From the NCBI RefSeq assembly GCF_900700375.1, contig NC_041715.1, forward strand, positions 12,363,417 to 12,427,416: DNA of 64,000 bases, in the 5' to 3' direction. This document shows positions 32,301 through 43,333 of this stretch, piece by piece (the stretch's first letter is position 1; every line of letters starts with the position of its first letter). Source of the stretch: Denticeps clupeoides (taxonomy: Eukaryota; Chordata; Actinopteri; Clupeiformes; Denticipitidae). The position numbers were made by a program, and so were the translations under genes. The notes under the pieces were generated by a model. The model ran no database searches, was not told the DNA's origin, and was given only the letters and a program-made list of their open reading frames with translations.

Positions 32301-35300
32301 GAGTTGAGCTATCTCAGCAGCGGGCACTACAGCGTGTTGTTGTTGTTGCCCTTATCCAGAGTGACTTTAGAATCAGTAGTTAAAGAGACAGTCCCCTTGG
32401 AGACTAGCTCAGTTGTATTAAGTGGGTTTTGAAGCTGTGACTTTGTGTGTCTTACCCACAAGGCTACTACATCCCTGTTAACTCATGTATGTACGCAGTC
32501 TGGACCTCCCATGCTTTGGCCCTAATGAAGAATGAAGCTTATAACAGTTCATATATGTCATGTAGGACTGGTCACATGTCAGCTATTGTAAGTGTGGTAT
32601 GTGCCGTGTACTGTCTGGGTTTGGCATGGTGAATGACGCTGAATAGAATGGCTATGAAGGCGGTGATGGGAGTGGATGTTTACGAAGATTATTTATTGAT
32701 GGAGCCGTTTCTGGTTTCCTAACATGGATCTGTTATACATACATGACAGTTTCATTTTTCACCACTTCCATGCCGAACATTCGTCATGGGACAGCACAGA
32801 AGCCCTCGGAATCTCTTATGTCACAAGTGGGTGAACTGGTTTGACATTCATAGTGTGCAGAACTGGTGAAGGTATTCACTAGAGGAAGAACCGAACATTT
32901 CCGGCTGGCAGGCTTCCTTCATGAGCTCCTTTGTATTTATGAGGAGCCTGAACGAAGAATGGGGAAATCATTAATAATCCAGTAATAGCGTAGAATGGCA
33001 GTCATGTTCATGTTTGACTCATATTGACCGCGCTGGTCCTTTCAGCGGCTGCCGGAGCTAGAAAGTGGAGCGTCTGAGAAAGATGCCGGTTTCTGCGCCG
33101 ATTACCACCGAGGAACAGCCTCTTTCACGACTCCCCCAAGCTGGACAGCGCCTTGTGACGCCAAGATAACGGGGCCCTTGTTGGCCACTGGAAGCTAACA
33201 AAGACCACCCTGTCCCCTCCTCTTTCCCAGCCGGTTGTCCGAGCTTTGATTTCACCCCAGTTCAGCCAGCAGGTACCTGAAACCTCAGGAAATCTGAGCG
33301 CCGTGCAGAGCCAGGCCTGGCACGGCCGCCCAGCGCCCCCAGTGTGCCTTCCCATTATTCCGAGCACACAGAACCAGATTATTACAGAAACCCAATATGT
33401 TGGGAGCCCCTTTAGAACCACACTGTAGGGATGAAAAGATGTTGGGCTTTAAGAACCAGAATAGACAGATACAGTGGAAGCCTGTTCATCAGATAAGATC
33501 GAGGATGAAATGTGGGCATGCTGTCTTGGTGCCATGCAGGAAAAAAAGTTTTTAAACGTGGGTGTTTTTTTTTTTTTTTTTTTTTCCTCTCCGTTTCCAG
33601 GATGGAATCATCTCAGTCAAAGACATCGACCTGGTGATGTCAGAGGGGTTGGGCATGCGCTACGCTTTCATTGGTCCCATGGAAACCATGCATCTCAATG
33701 CACCTGAAGGTGAGTTCCAGGCAGACACCTTTTGATGTCGCACTAGAGTGACCAGAAATGAGTCTTTACTGTGTGTCATTTGTATGGTTCCTTGCTTCAG
33801 AAACTTATCTAGCTGTTCTCAATTTAAATAATTAAAAGCTTCATATAATTCCAAGTCCCTTTTTTCAATTTGGAGTTTATAAATCCTGGCCTTGCTCAAA
33901 GTGCCCTACCTGACATGGTCTACCTGAGCAGAACTACACTGATGAGCCTTCAGAACTTTGTTGATTAATATTATTATTAAAATTCCTTCCCCTTTCATCT
34001 GTATGGTATGGAGTCTAAATTCCTCTTCTTATATAGGCAGGTGCTAAAAACTGGGGATCAGAGCTTCTTACTCACAGAACAGCTTATTAAAAGTCATAAT
34101 TGCATTTTACTTAGAGCATTTTTATTTTTTTTTGTCCAGAGTTGTCATGCTGCGGGAGTTGTTATTCTGGAAATGCTATTTTGTTATTTGTCATATTTGT
34201 CATTGTTTAGCTTCTTCAGATGCATTACTTTGTGATATGAAGCTACAACAAAACAAAATTTCCGAACTTTAATAGCAAATAAAACGTGTGCCAAGTGCCA
34301 GAAATGAACTAAACAATCTAGATCTAGCAACAAAAAGAAACCATAAATATTAATGGGCATGAAGCCCTAGGGAAAATTTGGCATCTGCAGCCTTGTGACT
34401 GAACCGTGTCAAACAATGCAAGAACCATAGAATCACGCTGGTGCTTTGGGCCAGACATACACTTCACATGTCCTATGCATGGAGAGTCCTCATGAGCATG
34501 GAGAATGTCAGAGGTCCGTGTGAAATCTGGAGAGTAACCCCATTCACGTTGTTCGTGCGCCCCCCCGTCTGGACATGTGACGGGTCCTGATGGAATGAGC
34601 CTTGTTACATAAGAGGTGTCGCATTATTTTTCTCATAGTACCACTCTAAACGTATTCATGCACATCAGGTACAAAACCACTTGAGTCATGCTCCATGACT
34701 TTCGCCCACTTCCCAGAAGCAAGACTTCACCCTAAAACAACAGAGTCATTCCACTGGTTGGAGAGAAATCAGCGATGGGACAAGCACGTTCCCTGTTCAC
34801 ATCAGCAGCACAATGGCTGCATTTGTTACAGCAGGAAATCGATTGGAATGGGAATGTGTGCGATAGACTGGGGGAAATGATAGTGATAGTGAACATGGAT
34901 ACATCGTTTTTGCCCAAACGTGCCCCTTCTGTAACCTTTCTCACTAGTGCTACTTTTTGGCACAGTGAATCAAGCACTTTAGAGTGATTTATTGCTTGTG
35001 TCTTATACAGGTAAAACTTTTTTTTTTTTTTTTTTTTAAATAAAAAGTTTGAACTTCACTAAAACAATATGATATTATTTGACTAACTGCAGCTGACTTT
35101 GCCTCGTGATTTTTTTGTGGAACAAATGCACTGCATGTGCATGGCTATAATGTGTGTGCAGCAGAGATGAATTTCATTGTTTTTTTGCCTTAAGTGGGGA
35201 AAAAAAAGGCCACCCGGGCCATTCATGCAGAAGTCCAGGTTGTTCCAAAAGAGTTCCTTTTTTGGTTGATCTGATATCTCCGCGTTGCTGTTCGTGCTGG

Positions 35301-36172
35301 AACAACATCATTGCAGGTCGGGGTTATGTGCAGGTGAACACCAATGCTGGGGTATCAGATTGTGCTTCCTTTGTGCTTTTGAAAAATTGTTACGATGTGT
35401 ACCAGTTGCAGACAGACGCAGACAGTGTACCGAGGGACAGATGAGGCAATATCAGGCACAAGGACAACTGTACCTTTGTGACTTAAAAGCTCCCCTTTGC
35501 ATTGTCCCTTGAAGAAAATGTTGTGAAAAATTAGACTTGACCTTAAACTTGATTCTGGATTAAAGGAAATATCAAACCTTGCTCCAGTTAGGATGAGACA
35601 ATACAGTGTTGACACCCTTTTTTTTTTTTTTTTCTTCTGTAAGGCCTGGAGGACTATCTTCAGCGCTACCGGCAAGGAATAAGGAGGGTGCTGGCAACCT
35701 TTGGGCCTATACCTGAATTTGCCGGTGAGGAAGCTGCAGCTATCAACAAGGTGGGTGGCCATATTTCATCCTGTGGAATCCTCCCTAAGTTGAAGCGTTG
35801 TTTTATTATTTGACGGCAGCTATAAACTTGCTTACTTAGTTATTTTGCATTATTGGAAAACGATTGGATTTTTCAATTTGAAATTCAGCTGTTGAACTTG
35901 CTCAGTGGGACCTTGGCGGATCGGGATTGAATTTCTTATTTTATAGACACACAATGCCATCAATTGAGAAAGAAGTGTGAAGGTTGATGTAATTTATGCA
36001 CGTGAGAATTTAATACCTGATTTACAAAGCCTGTCCACAATGAGGAATGAACGTTCTGAAGAACCATCCACAGGAGATCGGTGAGCTGATCCCCGGTGAC
36101 CAGGAACATCTCTCGGCCAGGAGGGAACGGCGGGACCAGCTCCTGATGGGCCTGTCTAAGCTCAAGAAGTGA
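23319..36172 (+). CDS. cryl1: Lambda-crystallin / L-gulonate 3-dehydrogenase
   Basis: NAD-dependent cytosolic dehydrogenase of the 3-hydroxyacyl-CoA dehydrogenase fold. It oxidises L-gulonate in the uronate pathway. Coding exons are 23319-23359, 23891-23998, 25292-25418, 27434-27595, 28710-28904, 33601-33709, 35644-35750 and 36074-36172, in phase, giving 315 residues (human 319). The N-terminal dinucleotide fold has GSGLIG at residues 13-18 and continues [19 protein letters not shown]. Then come [19 protein letters not shown] with the family's catalytic-type His near residue 145, [10 protein letters not shown] with Glu near 157, and [20 protein letters not shown]. The end is [11 protein letters not shown] with TGA at 36170-36172. 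No damage seen. Introns carry SINEs and some GC-rich unexplained segments. Confidence 0.95.
24160..24345 (-). repeat. SINE family A copy in cryl1 intron 2
   Basis: Minus-strand copy starting aagtgaagtgattgtcattg, with gggcagccatgacaggcgcc and ending near the B-box mirror gggattctaaccagc. The head beyond is eroded. Confidence 0.85.
24425..24507 (-). repeat. SINE family A head fragment
   Basis: cctcagtggcaccatgg, a B-box mirror gatttgaaccctgg and the head mirror cttaactactaggc resemble the 5' part of family A on the minus strand. Short and diverged. Confidence 0.5.
24508..25291. other. cryl1 intron 2 remainder
   Basis: No gene seen. An element-like stretch around 24595-24740 (aaccagctgagccataaagt) has a tRNA-like look but no complete structure. 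Confidence 0.4.
26012..26190 (+). repeat. SINE family B copy in cryl1 intron 3
   Basis: Plus-strand copy: gggtggtagtagcctagtaa, B-box ggttcaaatccc, cttactaccattgtgtacct, then tail aagtcgctctggataaatgc and ataaatgtaaat. Confidence 0.9.
28081..28325 (+). repeat. SINE family A copy, best-preserved in the window
   Basis: Full-length plus-strand copy: ggcagtggtggcctagcggt (A-box), gctggttcgaatcccgatcc (B-box), a short duplicated ggtgccactgaggtgccact, body, and tail cacaatgacaatcactta running into an A-rich end. Useful as the family reference. Confidence 0.93.
28326..28709. other. cryl1 intron 4 end, non-repetitive
   Basis: Moderately GC-rich unique sequence before exon 5. It contains the perfect 12-base palindrome ctggaattccag (about 28508-28519). 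No function is assigned. Confidence 0.35.
29674..29865 (+). repeat. SINE family B copy in cryl1 intron 5
   Basis: Near-complete plus-strand copy, ggggtggtagtagcctaggg through tcgctctggataagggcgtc and gataaatgctgtaaatgtaa. Well preserved, so relatively recent. Confidence 0.92.
30224..30242 (+). repeat. Poly(C) run of 19 bases
   Basis: Uninterrupted run of 19 C on plus (G on minus) in cryl1 intron 5. Confidence 0.95.
30785..30962 (+). repeat. SINE family A copy, 5'-truncated
   Basis: Lacks the tRNA head. It begins in the body at ccgctgaggtgccactgagc and continues through gggcgcctgtcatggctgca to the tail caatgacaatcacttcactt. Confidence 0.88.
32343..32475 (-). repeat. SINE family B copy, old and partly deleted
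   Basis: Minus-strand mirror with cccttatccagagtgacttt, cagtagttaaagagacagtc and the head ttacccacaaggctactaca. More diverged than the other B copies. Confidence 0.75.
32980..33440. other. GC-rich unique segment in cryl1 intron 5
   Basis: A GC-rich block in an otherwise AT-leaning intron, about 170 bases upstream of exon 6. No known repeat and no coding pattern that continues a gene. Candidate conserved regulatory DNA, by inference only. Confidence 0.35.
35895..35932 (-). repeat. Tiny SINE family A fragment
   Basis: ttgctcagtgggaccttggc then ggatcgggattgaa match the minus-strand middle of family A. About 38 bases only. Confidence 0.5.
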
Positions 36173-36960
36173 GCTCCTGCTCTGCCTGGCAGGATGGAGG
36201 GTCACCTGAACCCTCTGCGACCTCAGCACTGAACATCAATGAAGCCTTCAGGAATGGTCCTTTGGACGTTTGAAATCTGCGAGAAACAAACAAAAAAAAA
36301 AAAAAAGTAGTAATTACTGTACAATTACTGTAATAATTGTTTCATTCGTATTGATTAATTCACTGAATTAAAAGGGATTGACACTTACTGTCACCGCGCT
36401 CTACAGAATGTTCTGTAAAAAGCAGGCGGCGTAAATAAACTGCAGGGGCCTGACGCAGAGACCTGCAGCTGACCAGTTACCAGCGAGCACTAACCAGTAC
36501 TAGTATCAACTCAAACCGCTGACCTCTGGCGTGACCCGCACTGTGGCGGTGAGGAGATTTATAGGAAGGAGATAATAGTCAATGGTGAGAAGGATATACC
36601 CAGGATGCAGGTGACATGCTGCTCCCAAGGTCGGGTACGCGGGGCATGTCGGGAGGAGGAGGAGGAAGATGATTGGGATGATAAATATGAATGTTATGTG
36701 GTTGACAGTAAATGCACTTGAAAAACACTGATGAAATGTACAATTGTGAGCGTTTCGCAAAGCAAGATCATCGAAGAGTCCAATCACAACTTCCTGGATT
36801 TTTTTATTTTCCTTTAAATCAACTCCACGTCCGATTTGGTTTATCATCTTTTTTTAGTTGGACCCGCGGCTGCGGTGGTTCCGAAAGCGCTGGTTTTAAA
36901 TAATAAATTCCTGGTTCCCGGCGACTGAGGGGCAGCCATGGTGTAAACAGACCTGATTCG
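36173..36960 (+). other. cryl1 3' UTR and spacer before the connexins
   Basis: After the cryl1 stop there is an A run (36290-36306) and an AATAAA within gtaaataaactgcag (about 36433). The rest shows no gene. Confidence 0.45.
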
Positions 36961-36999
36961 GATGCTGGACGAGCGACATTCATGCGCCGACTCCACCCA

Positions 37000-37175
37000 G
37001 CAGGAGGAGGAGGAGGAGGAGGAAGAACCTCCTCAAGACAAAAATCAGGTGCAGCGAACGAGCGCGTCACACCGGGGACTCGCCGCCTAAATCCGACACT
37101 TGTGTCTATGGAGGGATTCTGATTTTATACACACACACACACATATCGTATTTATCTATTCCTTTTTATCGCGAG
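37000..37175 (+). other. Candidate 5' noncoding exon of the beta connexin
   Basis: A GC-rich stretch ending in a strong donor, gcgag|gtaagttc (exon end at 37175). The coding exon has an acceptor at 37711 (tgtgttgtcag). Connexin genes commonly have one noncoding first exon and a single coding exon, so this pairing is plausible. The start of the exon is not defined. Confidence 0.45.
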
Positions 37176-37678
37176 GTAAGTTCATTCATTCGTTAATTCG
37201 ATTTCATTTACCATTTTTACGAAGCGTCCACGTGATACAGTAGCGGGCGGTGCGTGGAATCTCAACAACAGCGATATAATGATGTAAATTCTCTCTAAAA
37301 AAAAAAAAAAGATGTACATGTGAACGATTGTAGTAAGTTTTTGAAATTCAGGAATGAATGGGATATTTGCGTGGAACGTTCCGGTGGTTTCTACCGTCTC
37401 GCTTGTAACAAAAAATCTACTTTAGAGGGAATGGCCGAAGGTGCTTGTTCTTAAACTCTTTTATTTTACTGAGAGCCAAGTGGGGAATAGTTCGGATTTG
37501 CACCATTTCGCTTCTAGTCCAGAACCAGCACGGCTCGATAATATTCAACATTCACAAAGACATTTAACCAAGAAACCGACGCAGAGTATCAGCAGAATGG
37601 AGCAGGTCCAGGACCAGTAGACCTGCTGGTATCCTCCTTTGGTCGTACGCCCAGGAGTAAAGGCTGAGTTAGTAAAGG

Positions 37679-37705
37679 TGTGTGTGTGTGTGTGTGTGTG
37701 TGTGT
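37679..37705 (+). repeat. (TG)n microsatellite abutting the connexin splice acceptor
   Basis: About 13 TG units lead directly into ttgtcag, the presumed acceptor of the coding exon, taking the place of an ordinary pyrimidine tract. Confidence 0.85.
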
Positions 37706-37723
37706 TGTCAGGTGGTGTGAAAA

Positions 37724-38524
37724 ATGAGTTGGGGGACCCTGTACACCCAGCTGGGTGGCGTGAACAAGCACTCCACAAGCCTGGGAAAGATCTGGCTGTC
37801 GGTGCTCTTCATCTTCCGCGTCACCATCCTGGTCCTGGCCGCCGAGAGCGTGTGGGGGGACGAGCAGTCGGACTTCACCTGCAACACCCAGCAGCCCGGC
37901 TGCAAGAACGTCTGCTACGACCATTTCTTCCCCGTCTCGCACATCCGCCTGTGGTGCCTGCAGCTGATCTTTGTGTCCACGCCGGCCCTGCTGGTGGCCA
38001 TGCACGTCGCTTACCGCAAGCGAGGGGAGAAGAAGGACATCATCGCCTCCCAGGGCGAGAGGTCCAAGACCAACGACCTGGAGAGTCTGAAGAAGAAGCG
38101 GCTGCACATCACGGGCCCACTCTGGTGGACGTACACGTGCAGCCTGTTCTTCCGCCTCGTCTTCGAGGCCGGATTCATGTACGCTCTCTACTACGTGTAC
38201 AATGGTTTCCAGATGCCCCGACTGGTCAAATGTGAGCAGTGGCCCTGTCCCAACAAAGTGGACTGCTTCATATCACGTCCCACCGAGAAAACCGTCTTCA
38301 CCATCTTCATGGTGGCCTCCTCCGCCACCTGCATGGTGCTCAACGTCGCCGAGCTCGTCTACCTCATCATCAAAGCCTTGATGAGGTGCTCGGCCAAGAG
38401 CCCCGCGAGGAACCACGTCAACGTCCACTCGGACTACTCAACCAGGGAGGCCTACATGCACAACAAGACCAACGAGATGCTGCTGTCTTCATCCAGTGAC
38501 TCCTCCAGCAGCAGGGCCACGTGA
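37724..38524 (+). CDS. gjb2-like (gjb8): Gap junction beta connexin, GJB2/GJB6 type (Cx26/Cx30-like)
   Basis: Connexin that forms hexameric hemichannels in the plasma membrane. One coding exon, 266 residues. The start at 37724 gives [19 protein letters not shown]. Four membrane segments fall near residues 21-41, 75-96, 130-155 and 188-217. First extracellular loop cysteines are 53, 60 and 64 ([12 protein letters not shown]). Second-loop cysteines are 170, 175 and 181 ([13 protein letters not shown]). [12 protein letters not shown] precedes TM4. The short cytoplasmic loop and short Ser-rich tail are typical of beta connexins. [12 protein letters not shown] and [13 protein letters not shown] match mammalian Cx26/Cx30. 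It stands alone where mammals have GJB2 and GJB6. Assignment to one of the two is not possible from sequence alone. A 5' splice acceptor lies 12 bases upstream of the ATG. Confidence 0.93.
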   Translation: MSWGTLYTQLGGVNKHSTSLGKIWLSVLFIFRVTILVLAAESVWGDEQSDFTCNTQQPGCKNVCYDHFFPVSHIRLWCLQLIFVSTPALLVAMHVAYRKRGEKKDIIASQGERSKTNDLESLKKKRLHITGPLWWTYTCSLFFRLVFEAGFMYALYYVYNGFQMPRLVKCEQWPCPNKVDCFISRPTEKTVFTIFMVASSATCMVLNVAELVYLIIKALMRCSAKSPARNHVNVHSDYSTREAYMHNKTNEMLLSSSSDSSSSRAT

Positions 38525-40000
38525 CCCCCATCAGCCGAGCGCAGGGAGGACAACCTCAGTATTCCAGACTCGTCTGGTTTCGTGAAGGATTTTAAATCGG
38601 GAACGAGGTGGTGCACATGTGGCATGCAAATTTATGCAAAAAAAATAATGTGCACATTAAAAAATAGTATCTATATTTGCCATTAGGTGTGCTTTGCCTA
38701 AATAAAACGATTCATGAAGTAGACACCTTTAATACGCGGTGGCTTTTAGATTAATGCGTTTTGGGCAGCAGCGCCACCTGGTGGCCATTATGTTTTAGCG
38801 CACAATACAGTTTTTTCGTTTATTGTGTTGTTCTTGTACATTTGACGCCAATAGCAATAATCATGATATGCCATCGTTTTAATACACTGTAGAGCCAAGT
38901 AAGAAGTTTACAGGTCTGTGAATTTTTTGTTTTTGAGAGTTATGTAGTTGGCATCATGGGAGACATTTTGATTATACTTTGCTATCTCTGTGCATTTCCA
39001 TGTTAGTTTTTCTATTTGAACAGGCCCAGTGAAATGAATATGCGATCAAATGTTGCCTCGAGTTCCGTTCAGAGGCCTGACTTTCAGATCTTTTTTCTTA
39101 TTAAATATGGAAGGCCGTAAGCTTTTTCCACTGACATTTGTATGTAAAGTATGTTTATATTAAATGCTGAAAAGTGTTTGGCGGTAGAAATGATTTCTTT
39201 TGTGAGGAGTTTAGTGTTACATCCTTGAGTTGTTTGTATTTGTCACTAGAAACGCTCATGTCCAGAAACTGTATTAAGCCGGCCTGACGTGATGTTGCCT
39301 GTGGAGCCTACTATAGGAGTAGGGCCCATTTTAGTATATGGGGTTTTCTATTCTGGACCTTGTTGTCAGGGTAGACCGTGAAGAGGGATTGTTGAGCCAA
39401 TGTGCCTTCTGTCTTTGTTATTATAATGTAATATGTTTTTATTGAAGTACACATCCAGGTAATTTGCATTTCCTAACTACCTAGACAATAGTTTTTACAC
39501 ATTCTGTGCTTGTCTGCCATTAAATGAATCAAAGCATAACGTATAATTTTAAACATTACAAAGAATGCAATATCATGGAGAATTTAAGGATCTTTATGCA
39601 TTAAAACAATTGGATATCCAGTTGCACTCTAAATGTATCTGTCTTTTCTGTCATAGAGGTTTTAAAATAAAAAATGTATTAACTATTTTGCCATTGTGAG
39701 TTTTTTTGGTTTGCTCTTGTCCATGCATTAATAAGCTTCTTCTGAAGCTCGGCTGGTACTGCCATTACACTACACCATTCACTGTGTGGCATCACAGCAA
39801 ATAAAGATAAGTGTACTGAATAAACGATATTCCAGAAGGGAGTACAGTAATGTAGTAAAGGTTTAAAGAGCACCACAGCTTCCTTTCACCGGATCAAAGC
39901 AGGCAAAAAATCAGAAACCTAACAAGAGAACCAAATGTTAGAGTGAACTTCAACAGAGTTTTTTGGGGGAAAATTTTGTTAAAAAAAGAACCACAAGAAC
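38525..40000 (+). other. Beta connexin 3' UTR and spacer
   Basis: AT-rich sequence with AATAAA at about 38701 (cctaaataaaacg) and another at about 39667. No repeat or gene recognised. Confidence 0.5.
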
Positions 40001-40430
40001 GAGCTCGCCGGTGTGCGCATGCGCAGGAGGGTTCGTCCTTACGCGTGTAGCGGCGGTGCCGGCGTGTGACTCGTTTTATACTTTATACCTAATGAGATAT
40101 GAGAACATTGCACTGGGTGCGTCGCCGACCTCCACATGTCGTTAATATCGGTTTGGACCGGAATGCCCATTGAAGTGTGCGCTGCTCCGTGTTGAACGGG
40201 GCAGAATTGCGTGATTTGGGGGGGGGGGGCGTGGCGTGGCGTGCGCCCCTGTGCGCTGGTGACTCTCCGGACGCGCTCATGCATGCTCATCCGACGTGAC
40301 ATTGGCGATGGCCGGGGACGCGACAGCCCATCACCGAGAAAAGTAACTTTCTCTCTTCTCCCCCCCCCCGCGAAGACGCCGGCGCGCCGGTCCTCCCACG
40401 CAGTCCGGTAAGCTGGCAAAGCTGCCAGGA
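40000..40430 (+). promoter_or_regulatory. gja3: CpG-rich island upstream of gja3, candidate noncoding first exon
   Basis: Strongly GC- and CpG-rich compared with its flanks. It contains a G10 run near 40220 and a C10 run near 40362. A donor-like cagtccg|gtaagc ends at 40407 and could join the acceptor at 42038 just before the gja3 ATG. Open frames here are composition shadows. Confidence 0.4.
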
Positions 40431-40559
40431 TCCGGGGGGGACAGGGGACAGGGGACAGGGGAGGGCTCCGGATACCTGAAGGTATGGTCGAGACGGGTGG
40501 GTGACAGCGGACCCCCTCTGCACTGTCGCAGGCAGGCGCCACCTTTTCATCACGCAACT

Positions 40560-41520
40560 TGTGTTATATTAGATATATATAGATATATATAGATATAGAT
40601 ATATTAGAAATGTCTGTAGAAATGTCTGTTCCTGCTCCCAGCCTGCACTCAGCTCCAGCAGGTCTAAAGCATCACCTTATCACCTTATTATAGAAATGGC
40701 AGTAATAAAAAAATTAATCTATACATCAGCGTAGATTTATTTTTGGTTTTATAATAGACATATTTATGTGGTTGTATATAAATGTTTCACAGACGTTTTT
40801 TTTTTAGTTCAGTTAATCAGAAAATCAATTCATTTTATTTTAACAGATTGCTCAAATTTTTAATGATTTAATTGATTCTTTATATAAAAACTTACAAAAC
40901 ACAATAAAAAGTTGTTTTTTAATGTATTTACTAGCGACTTTTACGTAGCAGAAAGAATGCTTGAGCTCATTTTCACTTAAATGAATTGGCAATTTATTTT
41001 GTTATTTATTGATACATGCATTATGGCCACAAGCACACAGTTATCTTATATTACACTAAATGCTTCTGTTTTTCTTTTTTTCCAGGTACACCAAATACAT
41101 ATTCAACTTTAGTCAATGGATTTATTACCCACAACACAAGCACATTTTAGTAAGTGAACTTTCTTATAATCTTTTAATATTACTTTTAATAAAAGTTTAC
41201 TCTCAGATGCCTGTTAAAACCTCCCAACAAGCACTGCGGTGCCTTATTATTGACAGCTTAGCAAGTTAAAAACTAAAAAAAACAATCTGCCGGATTTTTT
41301 GGGAGCGCGTTTCTGTGCTGCTGTGCGTGCGGTGGTGATGTTTCAGCATTTTAAGATGTGCTGGGCAAACAGGATTTGGGCACAATTCTGTAACAGGGCT
41401 GTCAGTGGGAACTGTGGAATCCGGCCTCGCACGGCTCCTATACGCTGTCCTCGCTGGGCTTACCGCTGTTTTTCACCATTATAATGTTGATCTCAGCACA
41501 TGCCAGCTGGGCAGTGGAGC
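40560..41520. other. AT-rich spacer upstream of gja3
   Basis: Starts with an agatatat-type microsatellite (about 40571-40610). The rest is AT-rich with no recognised feature until a (gt)n run at about 41540-41581. Confidence 0.5.
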
Positions 41521-42055
41521 GAGCAGGTGAGGGAGAACGTGTGTGTGTGTGTGTGTTCGTGTGTGTGTGTGTGTGTGTGTGAGGCAGACAGTAAATACCA
41601 TGTAATTGCCAGCAGTTAAAAGTTTCAGAGATTTCGCATTAGAAGAGACTTCCCATTTTGGTGCATGTCAGCGCATCAGCGTTCTATAAAGTTGAACGTT
41701 TAGAGTGGAACTCGCTTTTTTTTTCGGAGCTTCGATTGTGTCCCGTGAATGCACTTGTACGCGACCAGACAAATCAGCTTGTTCCCGCTGTTTGTCTGGC
41801 CTCTTTCCTGTTGTGTCCGCTCCTCTGTCGGACAGCGTGGTTCCAGCGCGAGGACTGTTAACCGGACTGAGCCCAAAACACTCCGTTCCTGTTTTGTGTT
41901 CTCAGCTGGTAGTTTGCGTTTCCTTTGATTCCTGAGTCCTGATGATCTCTCTTTCCCCCTCCTCCCCTCATTGTCTCCTCTTCCCTTTCCTCTCTACCCC
42001 CTTTGCTTTGTTCACTCCTGACCGTACGTTCTCCCCAGGCTAGACACCGTGAAGC

Positions 42056-43333
42056 ATGGGTGACTGGAGCTTTCTGGGTCGGCTGCTGGAAAACGCACAG
42101 GAACACTCGACAGTGATTGGCAAGGTCTGGTTGACCGTACTCTTCATCTTTAGGATCCTGGTGCTGGGCGCGGCGGCGGAGGAGGTGTGGGGCGACGAGC
42201 AGTCGGACTTCACCTGCAACACGCAGCAGCCCGGCTGCGAGAACGTCTGCTACGACCAGGCCTTCCCCATCTCGCACATCCGCTTCTGGGTGCTGCAGAT
42301 CATCTTCGTGTCCACGCCCACGCTCATATACCTGGGACACGTCCTGCACATCGTGCGCATGGAGGACAAGCAGAAGGAGCGGGAGGAGGAGCTGAGGAAG
42401 TCCAGCAGGTTCCGGGAGGAGGCGGAACTCCTGTACCAGGATGGGGGAGGGGGCGGGAAAAAGGCGAAGCCGCCCATCAGAGACGAGCACGGCAAAATCC
42501 GCATCCGGGGTGCCCTGCTGCGCACCTATGTGTTCAACATCATTTTCAAGACCCTGTTTGAGGTGGGGTTCATTCTAGGCCAGTACTTTCTCTACGGCTT
42601 CCAGCTGCGGCCCTTGTACAAGTGCGGGCGGTGGCCGTGCCCCAACACCGTGGACTGCTTCATCTCCCGGCCCACGGAAAAGACCATCTTCATCCTATTC
42701 ATGCTTGTAGTGGCTTGTGTGTCTCTTTTGCTGAATTTCTTAGAAATTTATCACCTCGGATGGAAGAAGGTCAAGCAGGGCGTGACCAATGAGTTTGGCC
42801 CCGACCGCGAGTCGCTGGCCAACGCCGAGCCAGAGCCTGCGATCCCCGCCCCCAGAACTGCCCCTTCCACCCTTAGCTACCCCCCAAATTACACGGATGT
42901 GACCGCCGGTGGCAGCGCTTTCTTGCAGACGAGGCCAACGTCCCCCTCCGGCGTGGACTTCAAGCTGGAATCCCTGAGCAAGGATCTTCCGGAGACGTCA
43001 GCCTTCTACATCAGCAGCAACAACAACCACAGGCTTGCCGCCGAGCAGAACTGGGCCAACCTGGCCACCGAGCAGCAGACTCGGGAGATGAAGGCCACCT
43101 CCTCCTCCCCCTCCTCCACCTCCTCGGTCCAAAACCATGTGGCCCCGCCTACCGCCAGCCCCAGCCTGAGCGGTGGCAGCCTTAGTAACGGAAGCAACGA
43201 GGCGGCGGACGGGCACGTCGTCACCACGGTGGAGATGCACGCACCGCCCATCGCGGCGGCAGACCCGCGCCGGCTGAGCAGAGCCAGCAAGAGCGGCAGT
43301 GTTAGAGCCAGACCCAATGACCTGGCAGTGTAG
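42056..43333 (+). CDS. gja3: Gap junction alpha-3 protein (connexin 46)
   Basis: Lens-type alpha connexin. One coding exon, 425 residues (human GJA3 about 435). The start at 42056 ([19 protein letters not shown]) follows an acceptor at 42038 by 17 bases, so a 5' noncoding exon is expected. First-loop cysteines are 54, 61 and 65 ([12 protein letters not shown]). Second-loop cysteines are 190, 195 and 201 ([13 protein letters not shown]). The four membrane segments fall near residues 22-42, 76-98, 155-182 and 208-232. The cytoplasmic loop carries charged [15 protein letters not shown] and a glycine run (about 130-134). The long Ser/Pro-rich C-terminal tail ends RARPNDLAV, a PDZ-type end. The gene follows the beta connexin head-to-tail, as expected for this block. 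Confidence 0.95.
   Translation: MGDWSFLGRLLENAQEHSTVIGKVWLTVLFIFRILVLGAAAEEVWGDEQSDFTCNTQQPGCENVCYDQAFPISHIRFWVLQIIFVSTPTLIYLGHVLHIVRMEDKQKEREEELRKSSRFREEAELLYQDGGGGGKKAKPPIRDEHGKIRIRGALLRTYVFNIIFKTLFEVGFILGQYFLYGFQLRPLYKCGRWPCPNTVDCFISRPTEKTIFILFMLVVACVSLLLNFLEIYHLGWKKVKQGVTNEFGPDRESLANAEPEPAIPAPRTAPSTLSYPPNYTDVTAGGSAFLQTRPTSPSGVDFKLESLSKDLPETSAFYISSNNNHRLAAEQNWANLATEQQTREMKATSSSPSSTSSVQNHVAPPTASPSLSGGSLSNGSNEAADGHVVTTVEMHAPPIAAADPRRLSRASKSGSVRARPNDLAV

Noticed and set aside
40039-40557. Open frames on both strands in the CpG island upstream of gja3
   Set aside because: GC-rich composition shadows that overlap each other. No family resemblance.
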